A stretch of DNA of 64,000 nucleotides, from NCBI RefSeq assembly GCF_003609635.1, contig NZ_MCIA01000023.1, forward strand, positions 124,001 to 188,000, read 5' to 3'. Origin of the DNA: Lacrimispora algidixylanolytica (GTDB taxonomy: Bacteria; Bacillota; Clostridia; Lachnospirales; Lachnospiraceae). Positions 26,614-36,380 of the stretch are shown piece by piece (within the stretch, counting starts at the first letter, position 1; each line of letters starts with the position of its first letter). The notes beneath the pieces were generated by a model. It did not search any database. It saw only the letters and a program-made list of their open reading frames with translations, and was not told where the DNA came from. A program made the translations under genes and the position numbers.

Positions 26614-26739
26614 AAATGTCTCTTTCTAAATTTGCTTCATGATCGAGATTTTTTATTCATGACAGATTCTCATCACCATCTTTTTGCTAACTATTTATCC
26701 GCAATCGAGGTTTCAATCATTTCTAGTGTATCCGCATAC

Positions 26740-27028
26740 TTAGCAGCAATCCCAATTATAAAGTATCTTATTAAAGTTACAATTTTTCAAATCTTCCTTG
26801 TTGATAAAGAAATTACCTACGCCACAATCTCCCCATAGCACCAAATCACCATATTTATCTTCATAATCTGAATCCAATTGAAACAACAAGGTATCATAAT
26901 AACTATATTTTTCATTAAACTGTCTGGGATCTGTCTGTGTGAAAAACGGATATCCCAATAACCTACTGCTTGGTTCTCTTTTTTAATTCTTCCATAATAG
27001 GTCTAATATCGTTGTCGTTCATCATCAT
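26740..27028 (-). pseudogene. Remnant of a YwqG-like (DUF1963) gene
   Basis: The reading frame ending at 26740 encodes the C-terminal end typical of YwqG proteins (GYPFFTQTDPR, then LFQLDSD, WGDCGVGNFF and LYNWDC). The rest of the domain, normally some 150-200 residues, is missing. Just upstream, an ATG at 27028 with a good AAGAGGTG site opens a 21-codon frame (MMMNDNDIRP...) that ends in TAG and is in another frame. This looks like an internal deletion that removed most of the gene. That the upstream piece belonged to the same gene is a guess. Confidence 0.6.
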
Positions 27029-27080
27029 GCACCTCTTCCTATGTAATTGAATTGTTCGAAGGCAGAACCTTGACCTGATT

Positions 27081-28226
27081 CTATTCCCTCTTAATTTCGG
27101 GTATCACCATACGCATCATAAGTCCGTTGTCATCGTACATTGGTTCTGCAGGTATGGAATCCCCATTTCCCTGATCATTTAAATTTGCTGTGACAGCAAG
27201 ACATATGGCATCTACAATATCATCTGCTTTACATTTTAATTCTTTGGCTTTCGTAAGGATAAAATTTATTTCTAAATCAGGAATGTATTTTTTCAGAATA
27301 TGAACTCTCTCACTCATACCATCGAACTCTACTTTCTTTGACATAACTACGGTTCCATTCAGCCTTGCAAAGCATACTTCTGGGTGGCTTTCTTTTATTA
27401 CATTTTTATATTGGGGATTGGCATTTAGAAAAATGTCCAGTTCCCTCATCTTAGCCATGATAGCCATCGTCTGCTTCGCTAATCCCTTTTCAAGTATCCT
27501 TTTATTTGCCTCTATCTGTTCTGCTTCGGTATTCATATAAACAGCCTGTCTGCTTGGAACGGCAAAAATTGTTGATGTTCTTCCTGGAATTAAGCTTCTT
27601 GCTGTTGTGTCAGGCCTTATGTGACCCTGATTGCTTGGAAATCCAATCACCATATCAATCAAGAAATCATTAAAGTGTGGATAGCGCTCTATGATTTCTT
27701 CTATTACATGATACCTTTCGATTTGCAAATGACCATGGTCGTAAACAGCAGCGATCCATCCCCCTTTGCATCCATCGACGCCAATACATAGCGATCCATT
27801 GTTAAGATTGTCCCATGCCTCTTGAGACAACGGATATTTTAAAGCTACATTTACAATATGACCAATATTTTGCTCACCAGCAAATCTGCTTTCATCTGTG
27901 AAATGTTCCGTTAGAGGAAGCCATTGTATGGGATTGATTTCTTGCACCAACTTCATATCTTCTCGCAGTTGTCCTACAAAAAACTCCAGAATAAGATCCT
28001 GGTAATAGTATGTGATATCCATCAGCCGATGTAATGTAATATGAGATCTTGATATACCAGTCTCCTCCTGCAGTTCCCGGTATGCTGCGTTGATACTACT
28101 TTCATCAGCTTCTATTTTACCACCCACAAAATTATATAATCCTTTATATGGGTTTTTAACTCTTTTACAGAAAAGTATCTTATCTTTATTTGAATTAAAT
28201 ACAACGATGCAATTATATTTTTTCAT
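27081..28226 (-). CDS. NUDIX hydrolase fused to a DUF429 domain
   Basis: A 381-residue two-domain protein. The N-terminal NUDIX domain (about 1-135) has the box G-x5-E-x7-REL-QEETGI that binds metal and a nucleoside diphosphate derivative. The C-terminal part (about 145-360) is DUF429, a predicted RNase H-like nuclease fold (CIGVDGCKGGW, PDTTARSLI, ESHPEVCF). The substrate is not known; the fusion hints at nucleotide or nucleic-acid damage handling. The start could also be the ATG at 28241; I prefer 28226, after AGGCG. Confidence 0.82.
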   Translation of the reverse strand: MKKYNCIVVFNSNKDKILFCKRVKNPYKGLYNFVGGKIEADESSINAAYRELQEETGISRSHITLHRLMDITYYYQDLILEFFVGQLREDMKLVQEINPIQWLPLTEHFTDESRFAGEQNIGHIVNVALKYPLSQEAWDNLNNGSLCIGVDGCKGGWIAAVYDHGHLQIERYHVIEEIIERYPHFNDFLIDMVIGFPSNQGHIRPDTTARSLIPGRTSTIFAVPSRQAVYMNTEAEQIEANKRILEKGLAKQTMAIMAKMRELDIFLNANPQYKNVIKESHPEVCFARLNGTVVMSKKVEFDGMSERVHILKKYIPDLEINFILTKAKELKCKADDIVDAICLAVTANLNDQGNGDSIPAEPMYDDNGLMMRMVIPEIKRE

Positions 28227-28332
28227 CTTTTCGCCTATCATATGTTTACTACATCACTTCCTTCGTAGGAATCAATGCAAATATATCTTATCTTTATTAG
28301 TAATCGTAGCATGTATCATGAACCGATTTTTC

Positions 28333-29775
28333 TTACTGCATGCTTTTCAGGCTACTGCAATCTAAAGAATATATCAGATGGAGATAATCCTTATCCCTCA
28401 ATGTGTAATTATAGACTTTTTTACTATTGATGAAGCCAAGCCTTTCAGAAAGTGCAATCGATTTTTCGTTGCCAACATATATATGCGCATGGATCTGCTT
28501 TAATGGCATGATCTCTATTCCATAAGCTATTATTTCCTTCAAAGCTTCCTGCATATAGCCATGTCCACAAAATTCTGCCTGCAGGTCGTATCCGATTTCA
28601 ATCGTTCCTTCCCCTTTGTTAAAACAGTGAAATCCACAAGTTCCCATCTTTCGGTTATCTGTCTTTCTCACTAGAATCCAGCGGTATAGCCCCTCATGCT
28701 GCGGGTTCGTATAGGTATGAATAATTTCATCCGCTTGTTTTATATCAGTCAAAGGTTCTTCATCGTATAAATATTTTGATATTACAGCATCCGAAAATTC
28801 CGAAAAGATAAACTCCCTATCCTCTTCAGATATACTTTTTAGAATTAGCCGTTGGGTAATTAATTTTTTGTCCATATAGCCACATTCTTTCATTATATTT
28901 ACAGGATTATTCCATTCATTTAGAAATCTATAGATTCCCACTGATTCCATGGCTGCTTTTTGATTTGCCTGCTGTTCCCAATAGACAATAAACAAAAATT
29001 CAATACACTGCATCATAAATGGCAGTGCTTCTTTTTCTTCTCTTTCTAACAAAGTGATACTTTCATAACCACTCAAAAATTGGTGGATAAATACAAACCA
29101 CTTATCCCTGATCGCTAATAAATCCTTTTGTTCCATTAATTGCCCCAAGAGAAAATAAGCTATGTCAAACAAACGAGCATCATGTTTGCCCAAATCAAAA
29201 TCAAGTACACCCGTCAACGTGTTTTCTTCAAATAATAAATTACCGTAATGTAGATCTCTATGTATTTGTTGATGAGGCAGTGAAGGATAAATCTCCAATA
29301 GAACATCCATTGGTTTCTTCCATTCATCTTGTGTAAGTAAATTACTAGCACATAGTCCCTTATGAATCCACCCTCTTAATTCCTCATCAAATGGAACATT
29401 TTTTCCCTTCTCATAGGTTATTGTTGTAAGTGCATTATGGATTTTTGCTATAATAACACCTACCTCAAATGCAATGGACTCATAATCTTGCTGGAATATA
29501 CCTCTTATATGACTACCAGCTAGCTTCTCCATCAACAGATAACAGCCGTCTTGCGTTATAACATAATCATCACCAGCTTTAAGCGGTATAAAACTTGATA
29601 CAGGAATCCCTTCTGCGCGCAGAGCTTTGGAAAACCTTACATTGTTCTGAGCATAGTTCTCTGTTTTTACGTTCTTCAAGATATATTTTCCATTTATATC
29701 CCAGGTTGTTGGCGTTGTTACCACTGCAACTAGTTCTCCTTGAATATCCCAATATTTACTGATATCTAAAACCAC
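28333..29775 (-). CDS. Aminoglycoside-phosphotransferase-like kinase fused to a GNAT acetyltransferase
   Basis: A 480-residue fusion. The N-terminal part (about 1-300) is an APH/choline-kinase fold with the catalytic loop HRDLHYGNLLF and metal-binding DFDLG. The C-terminal part (about 305-470) is a GNAT acetyltransferase of the RimJ type (TQRLILKSISEEDREF, GYMQEALKEII). The order is reversed from the AAC(6')-APH(2'') resistance enzyme, and sequence alone does not show drug resistance. I start at the GTG at 29775, six bases after AAGGGGG. It could modify a small amino-sugar or act in metabolism. Confidence 0.82.
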   Translation of the reverse strand: MVLDISKYWDIQGELVAVVTTPTTWDINGKYILKNVKTENYAQNNVRFSKALRAEGIPVSSFIPLKAGDDYVITQDGCYLLMEKLAGSHIRGIFQQDYESIAFEVGVIIAKIHNALTTITYEKGKNVPFDEELRGWIHKGLCASNLLTQDEWKKPMDVLLEIYPSLPHQQIHRDLHYGNLLFEENTLTGVLDFDLGKHDARLFDIAYFLLGQLMEQKDLLAIRDKWFVFIHQFLSGYESITLLEREEKEALPFMMQCIEFLFIVYWEQQANQKAAMESVGIYRFLNEWNNPVNIMKECGYMDKKLITQRLILKSISEEDREFIFSEFSDAVISKYLYDEEPLTDIKQADEIIHTYTNPQHEGLYRWILVRKTDNRKMGTCGFHCFNKGEGTIEIGYDLQAEFCGHGYMQEALKEIIAYGIEIMPLKQIHAHIYVGNEKSIALSERLGFINSKKVYNYTLRDKDYLHLIYSLDCSSLKSMQ

Positions 29776-30312
29776 ATTACGCCCCCTTCTTACCATTACC
29801 TAGATACTGCTTGTTACATAAGAATACTGCCAATGATTAATTCTAATCAATATAATAAGACCACAATAATGCTTCTTAGTTAGAAATCTCATATAAAATC
29901 TGTTTTTTGTTATTCATTATTCTAACATAATTTGTCAAAACATTCCATATACGTTGAGCAGTCAAAAGGACTTCTAATATTTCATTCACATCTTTAGAGA
30001 TTATTAATACCGTACCAAGGGATTAAATATAAAAACAGAAAGCTTTGTCTTACAAAACTCTCTGTTTCAACGGTAAATATTAGATTAAACGAATGGATTT
30101 ACTTTCTTATTTAAGATATTTCTATGATATGACATATGACTTGTACAAACTGTTTTTTCTGCGTTTATATTTAATCAAATCTATAATAGAGAAATCAAAT
30201 AAAATTAATTAAATCGAATTTTATATTGTGAATTGTTGCAGTAACAATCATTCGTATTTCATAAGTAGCTTTTTAGATCTATGTAAACCTAGCAGATGAT
30301 AATCCCCCATCA
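29776..30312. other. Intergenic region at the end of the large operon
   Basis: About 530 bases, AT-rich, with no supported gene. It holds the strong terminator at 30022-30067. The remainder between 29797 and 30020 presumably contains the promoter for the APH-GNAT gene, but I see no convincing -35/-10 pair. Confidence 0.5.
30022..30067 (-). terminator. Strong terminator closing the agr-biosynthesis-tungsten operon
   Basis: Minus strand: a 16-bp stem (30052-30067 with 30033-30048, two G-T pairs) closed by an AAG loop, followed by TTATATTT after the stem's own TTT. It lies about 245 bases after the stop at 30313. No comparably strong terminator was noticed further up to agrD at 62081. Confidence 0.75.
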
Positions 30313-31245
30313 TCATGACCTTGCACAATTAGATACCTTACCTAACAGCACATTTAGTCCATGAGGAAGCTGGTCTGCAATACACTCCATACTTTCTTTC
30401 ACTGCTTTTGGACTTCCTGGAAGGTTCACAATCAGAGTTTTTCCACGGATCACACTGGCTCCCCGGCTGAGCATTGCTCGATTCGTAATTTTCATGCTGT
30501 GTAATCTTATTGCCTCTGCGATACCGGGCGCATTTCTTGTGGCTACTGCAAGCGTTGCTTCTGGCGTGCAATCTCTCGGGGAGAACCCAGTTCCGCCGGT
30601 TGTCACGATTAGATTTACCTCTCTCTTATCAGAAAGTCTGATCAATTCTTCTTCGATTTGGCTCTGTTCATCGGGGAGTATTAAATATTCCACAATGCAG
30701 TAGCCTTTCTCTTTTAAAATAGCTGATAATATTAATCCGCTTTTGTCTTCTCTTTTACCAGCAAAACCAGAATCACTTAGTGTTATGACAGCAGCCGTAA
30801 ATCGTTCATCCCGATCTTCAAGCTGAATTAGTTTATCTCCCACAGAAATGGTCCCACCTTGAATAATCTCTGCAAAGGTACCCTCTGTCGGCATGATACA
30901 CTTTCCCATTTTATCATATATCTGACAATGAGTATGACACTGCTTTCCATGTTGGGTTAGCTGCAAAATTACGTCATTGCATTGAAATCTAGTGCCTATT
31001 GCTATGGAACTGAAATCAAATCCCTCCACAATCATATTTTCACCAAAGGCACCAGGGGTTACATCCGCTCCCTCCTTCTGAAACGCCTCTATCTTTTCAT
31101 ATGATAAAAGACTTACCTGGCGATGCCAGTTCCCTCCATGTGCATCTCCTACAATTCCATGGTTTACGGCAAATTTGGCTGTTTTAACGTTGGTCTTTTG
31201 AGTTCCTCGTATCTCGCTGATGCACACTGCTTTTACAGTTCCCAT
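30313..31245 (-). CDS. MOSC domain fused to MogA/MoaB molybdopterin adenylyltransferase
   Basis: A 310-residue fusion for the metal-pterin cofactor. The N-terminal MOSC domain (about 1-145) has GAFGENMIV and the Cys-rich QCHTHCQIY that may carry sulfur or bind the cofactor. The C-terminal MogA/MoaB domain (about 150-305) has TTGGTGFSPRDCTPEAT and the SRGASVIRGKTLIVNLPGSP-type block that adenylates molybdopterin before metal insertion by MoeA. It is the last gene of the long operon. GGGAGG precedes the ATG. A 110-base gap separates it from moaC, without a clear promoter. Confidence 0.92.
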   Translation of the reverse strand: MGTVKAVCISEIRGTQKTNVKTAKFAVNHGIVGDAHGGNWHRQVSLLSYEKIEAFQKEGADVTPGAFGENMIVEGFDFSSIAIGTRFQCNDVILQLTQHGKQCHTHCQIYDKMGKCIMPTEGTFAEIIQGGTISVGDKLIQLEDRDERFTAAVITLSDSGFAGKREDKSGLILSAILKEKGYCIVEYLILPDEQSQIEEELIRLSDKREVNLIVTTGGTGFSPRDCTPEATLAVATRNAPGIAEAIRLHSMKITNRAMLSRGASVIRGKTLIVNLPGSPKAVKESMECIADQLPHGLNVLLGKVSNCARS

Positions 31246-31355
31246 AATCCTCCCAATTCCTACTACCGGTCTTCACTTCGTTCTAGCTTTCGTATGCAAT
31301 TCATGTATTTTACGTTTCTGATACAATAATCGAAATAGAAATCATATTTACATAT

Positions 31356-31844
31356 CTATCTTTCATGAGAAAAATCTCCGCTTTTTCCACCTGATTTATG
31401 TTCCAAGTAGATGTCCTTAATCACCATATTTTTATCAATTGCTTTACACATATCATAAACCGTTAAGAGTGCAATACTTACACCGGTCAGAGCCTCCATT
31501 TCAACACCAGTTTTTCCAGTTATCTTTATGGTACAAACTGCTTCAATCTCATGGTTTACCTCATCCATATTAAAATCCACAGATGCTTTCGTAATGGCAA
31601 GAATATGACACATTGGAATGAGGTCAAAGGTCTTTTTTGCCCCCATAATTCCAGCGGTTCTCGCAATTCCCAGCACATCACCTTTTTCCACTGTACTGTT
31701 TTTGATTGCTTCGTAAATGGCTTTGTTGACCTTTATTCTTCCTTTTGCTATCGCTTCCCTGACTGTCTCTTTTTTCTCTGTCACATCCACCATGACTGCA
31801 TTTCCATGGTTATCAAAATGTGTAAAACTATTCTCTTCTCTCAT
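31356..31844 (-). CDS. moaC: Cyclic pyranopterin monophosphate synthase
   Basis: Converts the product of MoaA (a cyclic dihydro-GTP) to cyclic pyranopterin monophosphate, step one of molybdopterin synthesis. The 162-residue product has the signature [12 protein letters not shown] and the C-terminal [10 protein letters not shown]...HKSGGKSG. The start is placed at 31844, seven bases after AGAGGT; a GTG at 31868 lacks a site. It follows the MoeA-PBP gene by 32 bases. Its partner moaA lies earlier in the same operon. Confidence 0.95.
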   Translation of the reverse strand: MREENSFTHFDNHGNAVMVDVTEKKETVREAIAKGRIKVNKAIYEAIKNSTVEKGDVLGIARTAGIMGAKKTFDLIPMCHILAITKASVDFNMDEVNHEIEAVCTIKITGKTGVEMEALTGVSIALLTVYDMCKAIDKNMVIKDIYLEHKSGGKSGDFSHER

Positions 31845-31876
31845 TTTCCATACCTCTTTTCGCTCCACAGGTTGTC

Positions 31877-33820
31877 TTATGAAAGATACTGGATCTCCCC
31901 TGCCAGATCATACTGATATCCGCCAATCTGGTCCATACGATGGTGAAGCTCCTCACCTTTTAATACCCTAATAAAAGATAACATCTCTGGAAGATCTAAA
32001 TATTTGACCGGGACTGCAAAATCATACTCTTCTTCTCCAATAGGAAGAAATTCCAGTCCCATTGCATTTGCTGCGGCGAAGATTCCCATGGCGGCATCTG
32101 CGCTGTTACTGGACACAAGAGCTGCTGCTGCCATATGGGTAGCCGCCTCTCTGCCATAGCCGGTTATCAGCAAAGGATCAATCCCTAAAAGCTTTAACTT
32201 ATAATCAAAAAGTACACGGGTTCCTGCTCCTCTTTGCCGATTTACGTAACGACATCTGGTTAAATCCTCTATGCCTTTTATATTTAACGGATTGCCTTTT
32301 TGAATCATTAGGCCCTGAATCCGTTTCACACCTTTTATGATTGACATGGGCTCCTGAAATAATCGGACTAAATATGGAAGATTATATACCCCTGATTCTT
32401 CATCCAAAAGATGAATTGGAACCATATGGGCTTCTCCCCGTTTTAGGGCCATTAGTCCTCCCATACTTCCCACATGAGTACTGGACATGTAAATTCCTGG
32501 GTCATGAAATGACATCAAATCACCAATAAGATCAAGAATAAGATCATGGCTTCCAATGGAAACTAGGGTATGCCTAATCTCAGACATACTTCTGTATAGT
32601 TCCACCGTTACTGATTCCCCAGCCTCTATACCTTCGCAGTTTTGATCTATCACACAGAAGCCGTCTGCGCGCACAAGACTCATTGCCGCCCCTGCTCCTC
32701 TTGAAAGTGGAGATGCCACCAGTCTTCCTCCTACCTCTCCGACTTTTACCCTTACGTATTCTTTGTGTTTTAAGGAAGACACCAGACGTTTTGAAAGGAC
32801 AGCTTTTACCTGGTTGCTTTCATAGCCGTATTCACCGGAAAACATGGTAAGGATAGGCTTAACAAAATTCTCAAACCCAATGTAAGCTGACACCGGATAT
32901 CCTGGCAGACCGATTACCGGCTTATCCTTTGCCACCGCAAGTATCACCGGCTTTCCAGGTTTTATGGCAACTCCATGAACCAAAACTTTGCCAAGTTCTC
33001 TTAAGATATGAACCGTATAATCTTCGGTTCCAGCACTGGATCCAGCATTTATAATCACAATATCGTAGTGGACAAGGGCGTCAGATACCGCCTTTTTGAT
33101 CTTCTCATAATCATCTTCAATCGGTGGAAAACGATGAGCGATTCCTCCGTAGGAAGTTACCATGGCTTCAAACATCCTTGAGTTGGATTCTAAGATATCC
33201 CCTTCTTTTGGCTCACTTTCCGGCTCTATAATCTCTGTACCGGTAGGAAAGATGGCTACCTTTGGCTGTTTTACCACTTTAATTTTTGTGATTCCACCGG
33301 AAAAAAGAACCCCAATGTCAATGGGGCGAATCTTGTGCATACTGGCTAAAAGCATCTCCCCGCATACAATGTCCTCTCCCACAGGCCTAATGTGCTGCCA
33401 GGGTGCGGCTGCTTCCAAAATACTTACGGTACTTTCATCAATTTCCAGAACATCTTCTGCCATAATGACCGCATCATAAGGATATTTAACCGGATCTCCA
33501 GTATCCACAATAATAAAATCCTCTTGCTTTTTTAATTCCAGAGGTTCTCTTTCTATTGCTCCCTTTGTCCTTTCGGCAATCACAGCAATTCCATCCATGG
33601 CGGCAGCATTAAACATAGGAGAAGAACATAATGCAAACACCGCCTCTGTTGTAATCCGTCCTAGACTCTGTTCCGTAGGAATTTCTTCGTATTCCATCTT
33701 AATTCGATCTTTAAGGGCATTTTTATAAATAATACGGGCCTCCTCCACAGGAGTATTGTTCAAGTATAGATTTCTTTTTCCCATAACCTCTGCCTTCTCA
33801 TGAAGATTTTTATCATACAT
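31877..33820 (-). CDS. MoeA-like molybdopterin metal transferase with C-terminal periplasmic-binding-like domain
   Basis: A 647-residue protein. Residues about 1-405 form a full MoeA module ([49 protein letters not shown]), which inserts metal into adenylated molybdopterin. Residues about 415-630 form a PBP-like domain ([19 protein letters not shown]), related to substrate-binding proteins but without a signal peptide, so cytoplasmic. It may sense metal oxyanion. It overlaps the plain moeA by eight bases. Two MoeA-type proteins side by side suggest a split between molybdenum and tungsten, or a sensing role. Confidence 0.92.
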   Translation of the reverse strand: MYDKNLHEKAEVMGKRNLYLNNTPVEEARIIYKNALKDRIKMEYEEIPTEQSLGRITTEAVFALCSSPMFNAAAMDGIAVIAERTKGAIEREPLELKKQEDFIIVDTGDPVKYPYDAVIMAEDVLEIDESTVSILEAAAPWQHIRPVGEDIVCGEMLLASMHKIRPIDIGVLFSGGITKIKVVKQPKVAIFPTGTEIIEPESEPKEGDILESNSRMFEAMVTSYGGIAHRFPPIEDDYEKIKKAVSDALVHYDIVIINAGSSAGTEDYTVHILRELGKVLVHGVAIKPGKPVILAVAKDKPVIGLPGYPVSAYIGFENFVKPILTMFSGEYGYESNQVKAVLSKRLVSSLKHKEYVRVKVGEVGGRLVASPLSRGAGAAMSLVRADGFCVIDQNCEGIEAGESVTVELYRSMSEIRHTLVSIGSHDLILDLIGDLMSFHDPGIYMSSTHVGSMGGLMALKRGEAHMVPIHLLDEESGVYNLPYLVRLFQEPMSIIKGVKRIQGLMIQKGNPLNIKGIEDLTRCRYVNRQRGAGTRVLFDYKLKLLGIDPLLITGYGREAATHMAAAALVSSNSADAAMGIFAAANAMGLEFLPIGEEEYDFAVPVKYLDLPEMLSFIRVLKGEELHHRMDQIGGYQYDLAGEIQYLS

Positions 33821-35042
33821 AAAATACTTCCACCAATTCGTCTTTATTTAATCCTTCCTGGTTTTGTCCAATCATCAAATAGCCATCTGCCCTTGTTAAG
33901 CTGGTAATTAGCCCGGATTTACCATGTACGGGCTCTGCATAATACTCTTGCTCCTTCTTAATAAGCCTTACCAACTGACAGGTGGTTCTGCCCGGTGAAC
34001 CGGCCAGATTGGTGGTCATACGGGCGAAAAGGGAATGACCTTCTTTCTGACTCGTCATATACTTATAGAGCCATATAATTAGAAGATCAAATACCAGCAT
34101 GGCTGCGACGGGATGACCTGGCAGACCCGTCACCAGAGTAGCCGTTGACTGATCGTACCCAAATATGGAGGGCTTTCCTGGCTTTAAAGCTAGTCCATGA
34201 ATCAGAGTATGACCATCTGTCACTTCATCAATAATCTGACTAGTAGCATCCTTCTTTCCTTTGGAACTTCCGCCAGATATTATGACAAGATCGCTGATTT
34301 TCATCAACTGGCTTACCTTGCCTTTTAAAGTCTCCTGGTCATCTTTGCATACCATAACTTCCTGTATCTTAAGACCATATGTTTCTGCCTGGGCACTCAG
34401 TGCATAGGAATTAATATCTCTGATCTCTCCAGGTGCTGGTTGGTGAGAGGGGTGCACCAGCTCGTCTCCAGTTGAGAAAATGGTTATTGTCCAAGGCTCA
34501 TACACCATAACATCCATAATTCCAAGACTGGCCATAACGCCGATCTCCTGAGGACGGATTCTGGTTCCTTTTTTTATAACCAGTTCACCCTCTCTGATAT
34601 CTTCTCCCTGGGATACGACATCCTTTCCATGTGCTACCGGACAATAGACAGCCAGATGATTCTCATCAAATATCTCACAGTATTCCTCCATAACCATGGC
34701 ATCGGCCCCCTCTGGGATCATGCCCCCTGTAGGCACATACCCACAGGTTCCGGTTTTCACGGGACAACAAGAAGGGTGACCCATGGATACTTCTTCCACC
34801 ATTTCTAACAACACAGGAAGGCTTTCCGAAGCTCCCGCAGTATTCCCAGACACCACAGCATATCCGTCAACTGTGGATCGCCGAAAGGAAGGGACCGGCT
34901 CTTGTGCTATAACATCCTGAGCCAGTATATGACCAAGAGATTTTAATAAGTCTAACCGGACTATATTAGGCTTTTTCTCCTGCATGGCATTTACTAATTT
35001 CTCTCTTGCTGCTTCTATGGTATCAACCCTTAGTAACTCCAT
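33813..35042 (-). CDS. moeA: Molybdopterin molybdenumtransferase MoeA
   Basis: A 409-residue enzyme that hydrolyses adenylyl-molybdopterin and inserts the metal (molybdate or tungstate). The family landmarks are RRSTVDGYAV, ISGGSSKGKKD, HGLALKPGKPS and GLPGHPVAAM, in the correct order. Given the adjacent tungstate transporter and the tungsten-type oxidoreductase in the same operon, tungsten is the likely metal; that is inference. It overlaps tupC by 13 bases and the fused moeA by eight. Confidence 0.95.
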   Translation of the reverse strand: MELLRVDTIEAAREKLVNAMQEKKPNIVRLDLLKSLGHILAQDVIAQEPVPSFRRSTVDGYAVVSGNTAGASESLPVLLEMVEEVSMGHPSCCPVKTGTCGYVPTGGMIPEGADAMVMEEYCEIFDENHLAVYCPVAHGKDVVSQGEDIREGELVIKKGTRIRPQEIGVMASLGIMDVMVYEPWTITIFSTGDELVHPSHQPAPGEIRDINSYALSAQAETYGLKIQEVMVCKDDQETLKGKVSQLMKISDLVIISGGSSKGKKDATSQIIDEVTDGHTLIHGLALKPGKPSIFGYDQSTATLVTGLPGHPVAAMLVFDLLIIWLYKYMTSQKEGHSLFARMTTNLAGSPGRTTCQLVRLIKKEQEYYAEPVHGKSGLITSLTRADGYLMIGQNQEGLNKDELVEVFYV

Positions 35043-35698
35043 TGTTTTTCATGCCTTTCCCTCATAAAGTATCCCGTCTCTTTTGGTGTTCCTGAAAAGA
35101 GGTGGCTCCCGGCTTCCATCATATGTACCTCCTGGCAAAGATTGTAGATATGAGCAGGTTGATGGCTTACAATCACCCAGGTAATAGGATCTTCCTTTTG
35201 AATGTTTGTTATGATGCTTTCAAATACTCCAATGCTCTCCAGGTCCATATTTGCCATAGTCTCATCAATAAACACAAGCTTCGGCTTAAAAATCAGAGCT
35301 CTGGCAAAGGAAAGCTTCTGGCGTTCTCCACTTGAGAGGCTTGGAGCAAACTGCTGTTCTTTTCCCGTGAGACCACACTGTTCAAGCCATTTCTCAGTCT
35401 CCTCCTTTGAAGGCATCTGATTTCGAATCATTAATGGGTAGATCAGGTTATGGTAAACCGTATCATGAAGCATATAGGGCCTTTGGGTGGTGAATGTGAT
35501 GTCCTTGCTCCTAAGTCCGCCAAGATCAATGGTCCCTTGATCGGGTCTCATTAAGCCAGTAATGAGTTTTATCAATGTGGATTTTCCGCTCCCGTTATTG
35601 CCAATCAACCCATGTACCTTTTTATCCTGAAGAAACAGCCCTTTAATATCCAGTTGAAAACTTTCTATTCTTTTTTTCAATTTAATAATTTTCACCAT
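35030..35698 (-). CDS. tupC: Tungstate ABC transporter ATP-binding protein
   Basis: A 222-residue ATPase with Walker A GNNGSGKST near residue 34, signature LSSGERQKLSFARAL and Walker B LVFIDE. It is short and lacks the C-terminal TOBE domain found in molybdate ModC, as is usual for TupC. It overlaps both tupB and moeA. Substrate assignment follows from TupA. Confidence 0.9.
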   Translation of the reverse strand: MVKIIKLKKRIESFQLDIKGLFLQDKKVHGLIGNNGSGKSTLIKLITGLMRPDQGTIDLGGLRSKDITFTTQRPYMLHDTVYHNLIYPLMIRNQMPSKEETEKWLEQCGLTGKEQQFAPSLSSGERQKLSFARALIFKPKLVFIDETMANMDLESIGVFESIITNIQKEDPITWVIVSHQPAHIYNLCQEVHMMEAGSHLFSGTPKETGYFMRERHEKQWSY

Positions 35699-36368
35699 TG
35701 TTCTCGTACCTTTTTAACGTATCCATTAGTGTCTGTATGCAAAATGAGAGGATCAAAAGAACCACCCCAAGAGTGATGGCTTCGCTATAATCCCCTTTGT
35801 TCCTCATTAATGAAATTGCGGTGGTCATGGTTCTTGTCTTATACTGAATATTACCGCCCACAATCATGACGGCACCTACTTCACTGATGGACCGCCCAAA
35901 GCTGGTTGCCAGTGCAAAATAGATGTCATGCTTCATTTCCTTTATCAGCAGGAAAAAAGTCTGGCTCCGGCTGGCGTTCATGCTAATGGCAAACGTCCGG
36001 ATCTCAGGTGCCGCATTCTTAGCCGCTGTGCAAACCATTCCGCTGACAATGGGCGTGATAATGAATAATTGGGCTATGACCATGGCAGGGAAAGAAAACA
36101 GCAGGGAGAGTTCTCCAAAAGGGCCTCTGCGCATGAGAAGAAGATAGACCATAAGACCAACCACCACCGGGGGAAATCCCATAAGAGTTCGATTCACTCT
36201 TAAGATGATTCTCTTGCCAAAAAAATCTCTTCTTTCCAACAAGAGCCCCAGAGGAATTCCAAATAAGGAGGAAAGAAAGGTTGATACAAACCCCAATTTC
36301 ATGGTCAGCCATATGGTTTCCAAAGTTTCAGGACTAAGGTTAAGATGGAAATTGGAAAGAACCAGCAT
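35682..36368 (-). CDS. tupB: Tungstate ABC transporter permease
   Basis: A 228-residue integral membrane permease of about five or six helices, with the cytoplasmic coupling loop near residues 125-150 (FAISMNASRSQTFFLL). TupB-type permeases work as homodimers, consistent with a single permease gene here. It overlaps tupC by 17 bases and follows tupA by 12. Confidence 0.9.
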   Translation of the reverse strand: MLVLSNFHLNLSPETLETIWLTMKLGFVSTFLSSLFGIPLGLLLERRDFFGKRIILRVNRTLMGFPPVVVGLMVYLLLMRRGPFGELSLLFSFPAMVIAQLFIITPIVSGMVCTAAKNAAPEIRTFAISMNASRSQTFFLLIKEMKHDIYFALATSFGRSISEVGAVMIVGGNIQYKTRTMTTAISLMRNKGDYSEAITLGVVLLILSFCIQTLMDTLKRYENNGENY

Positions 36369-36380
36369 AAGCCTACTCCT

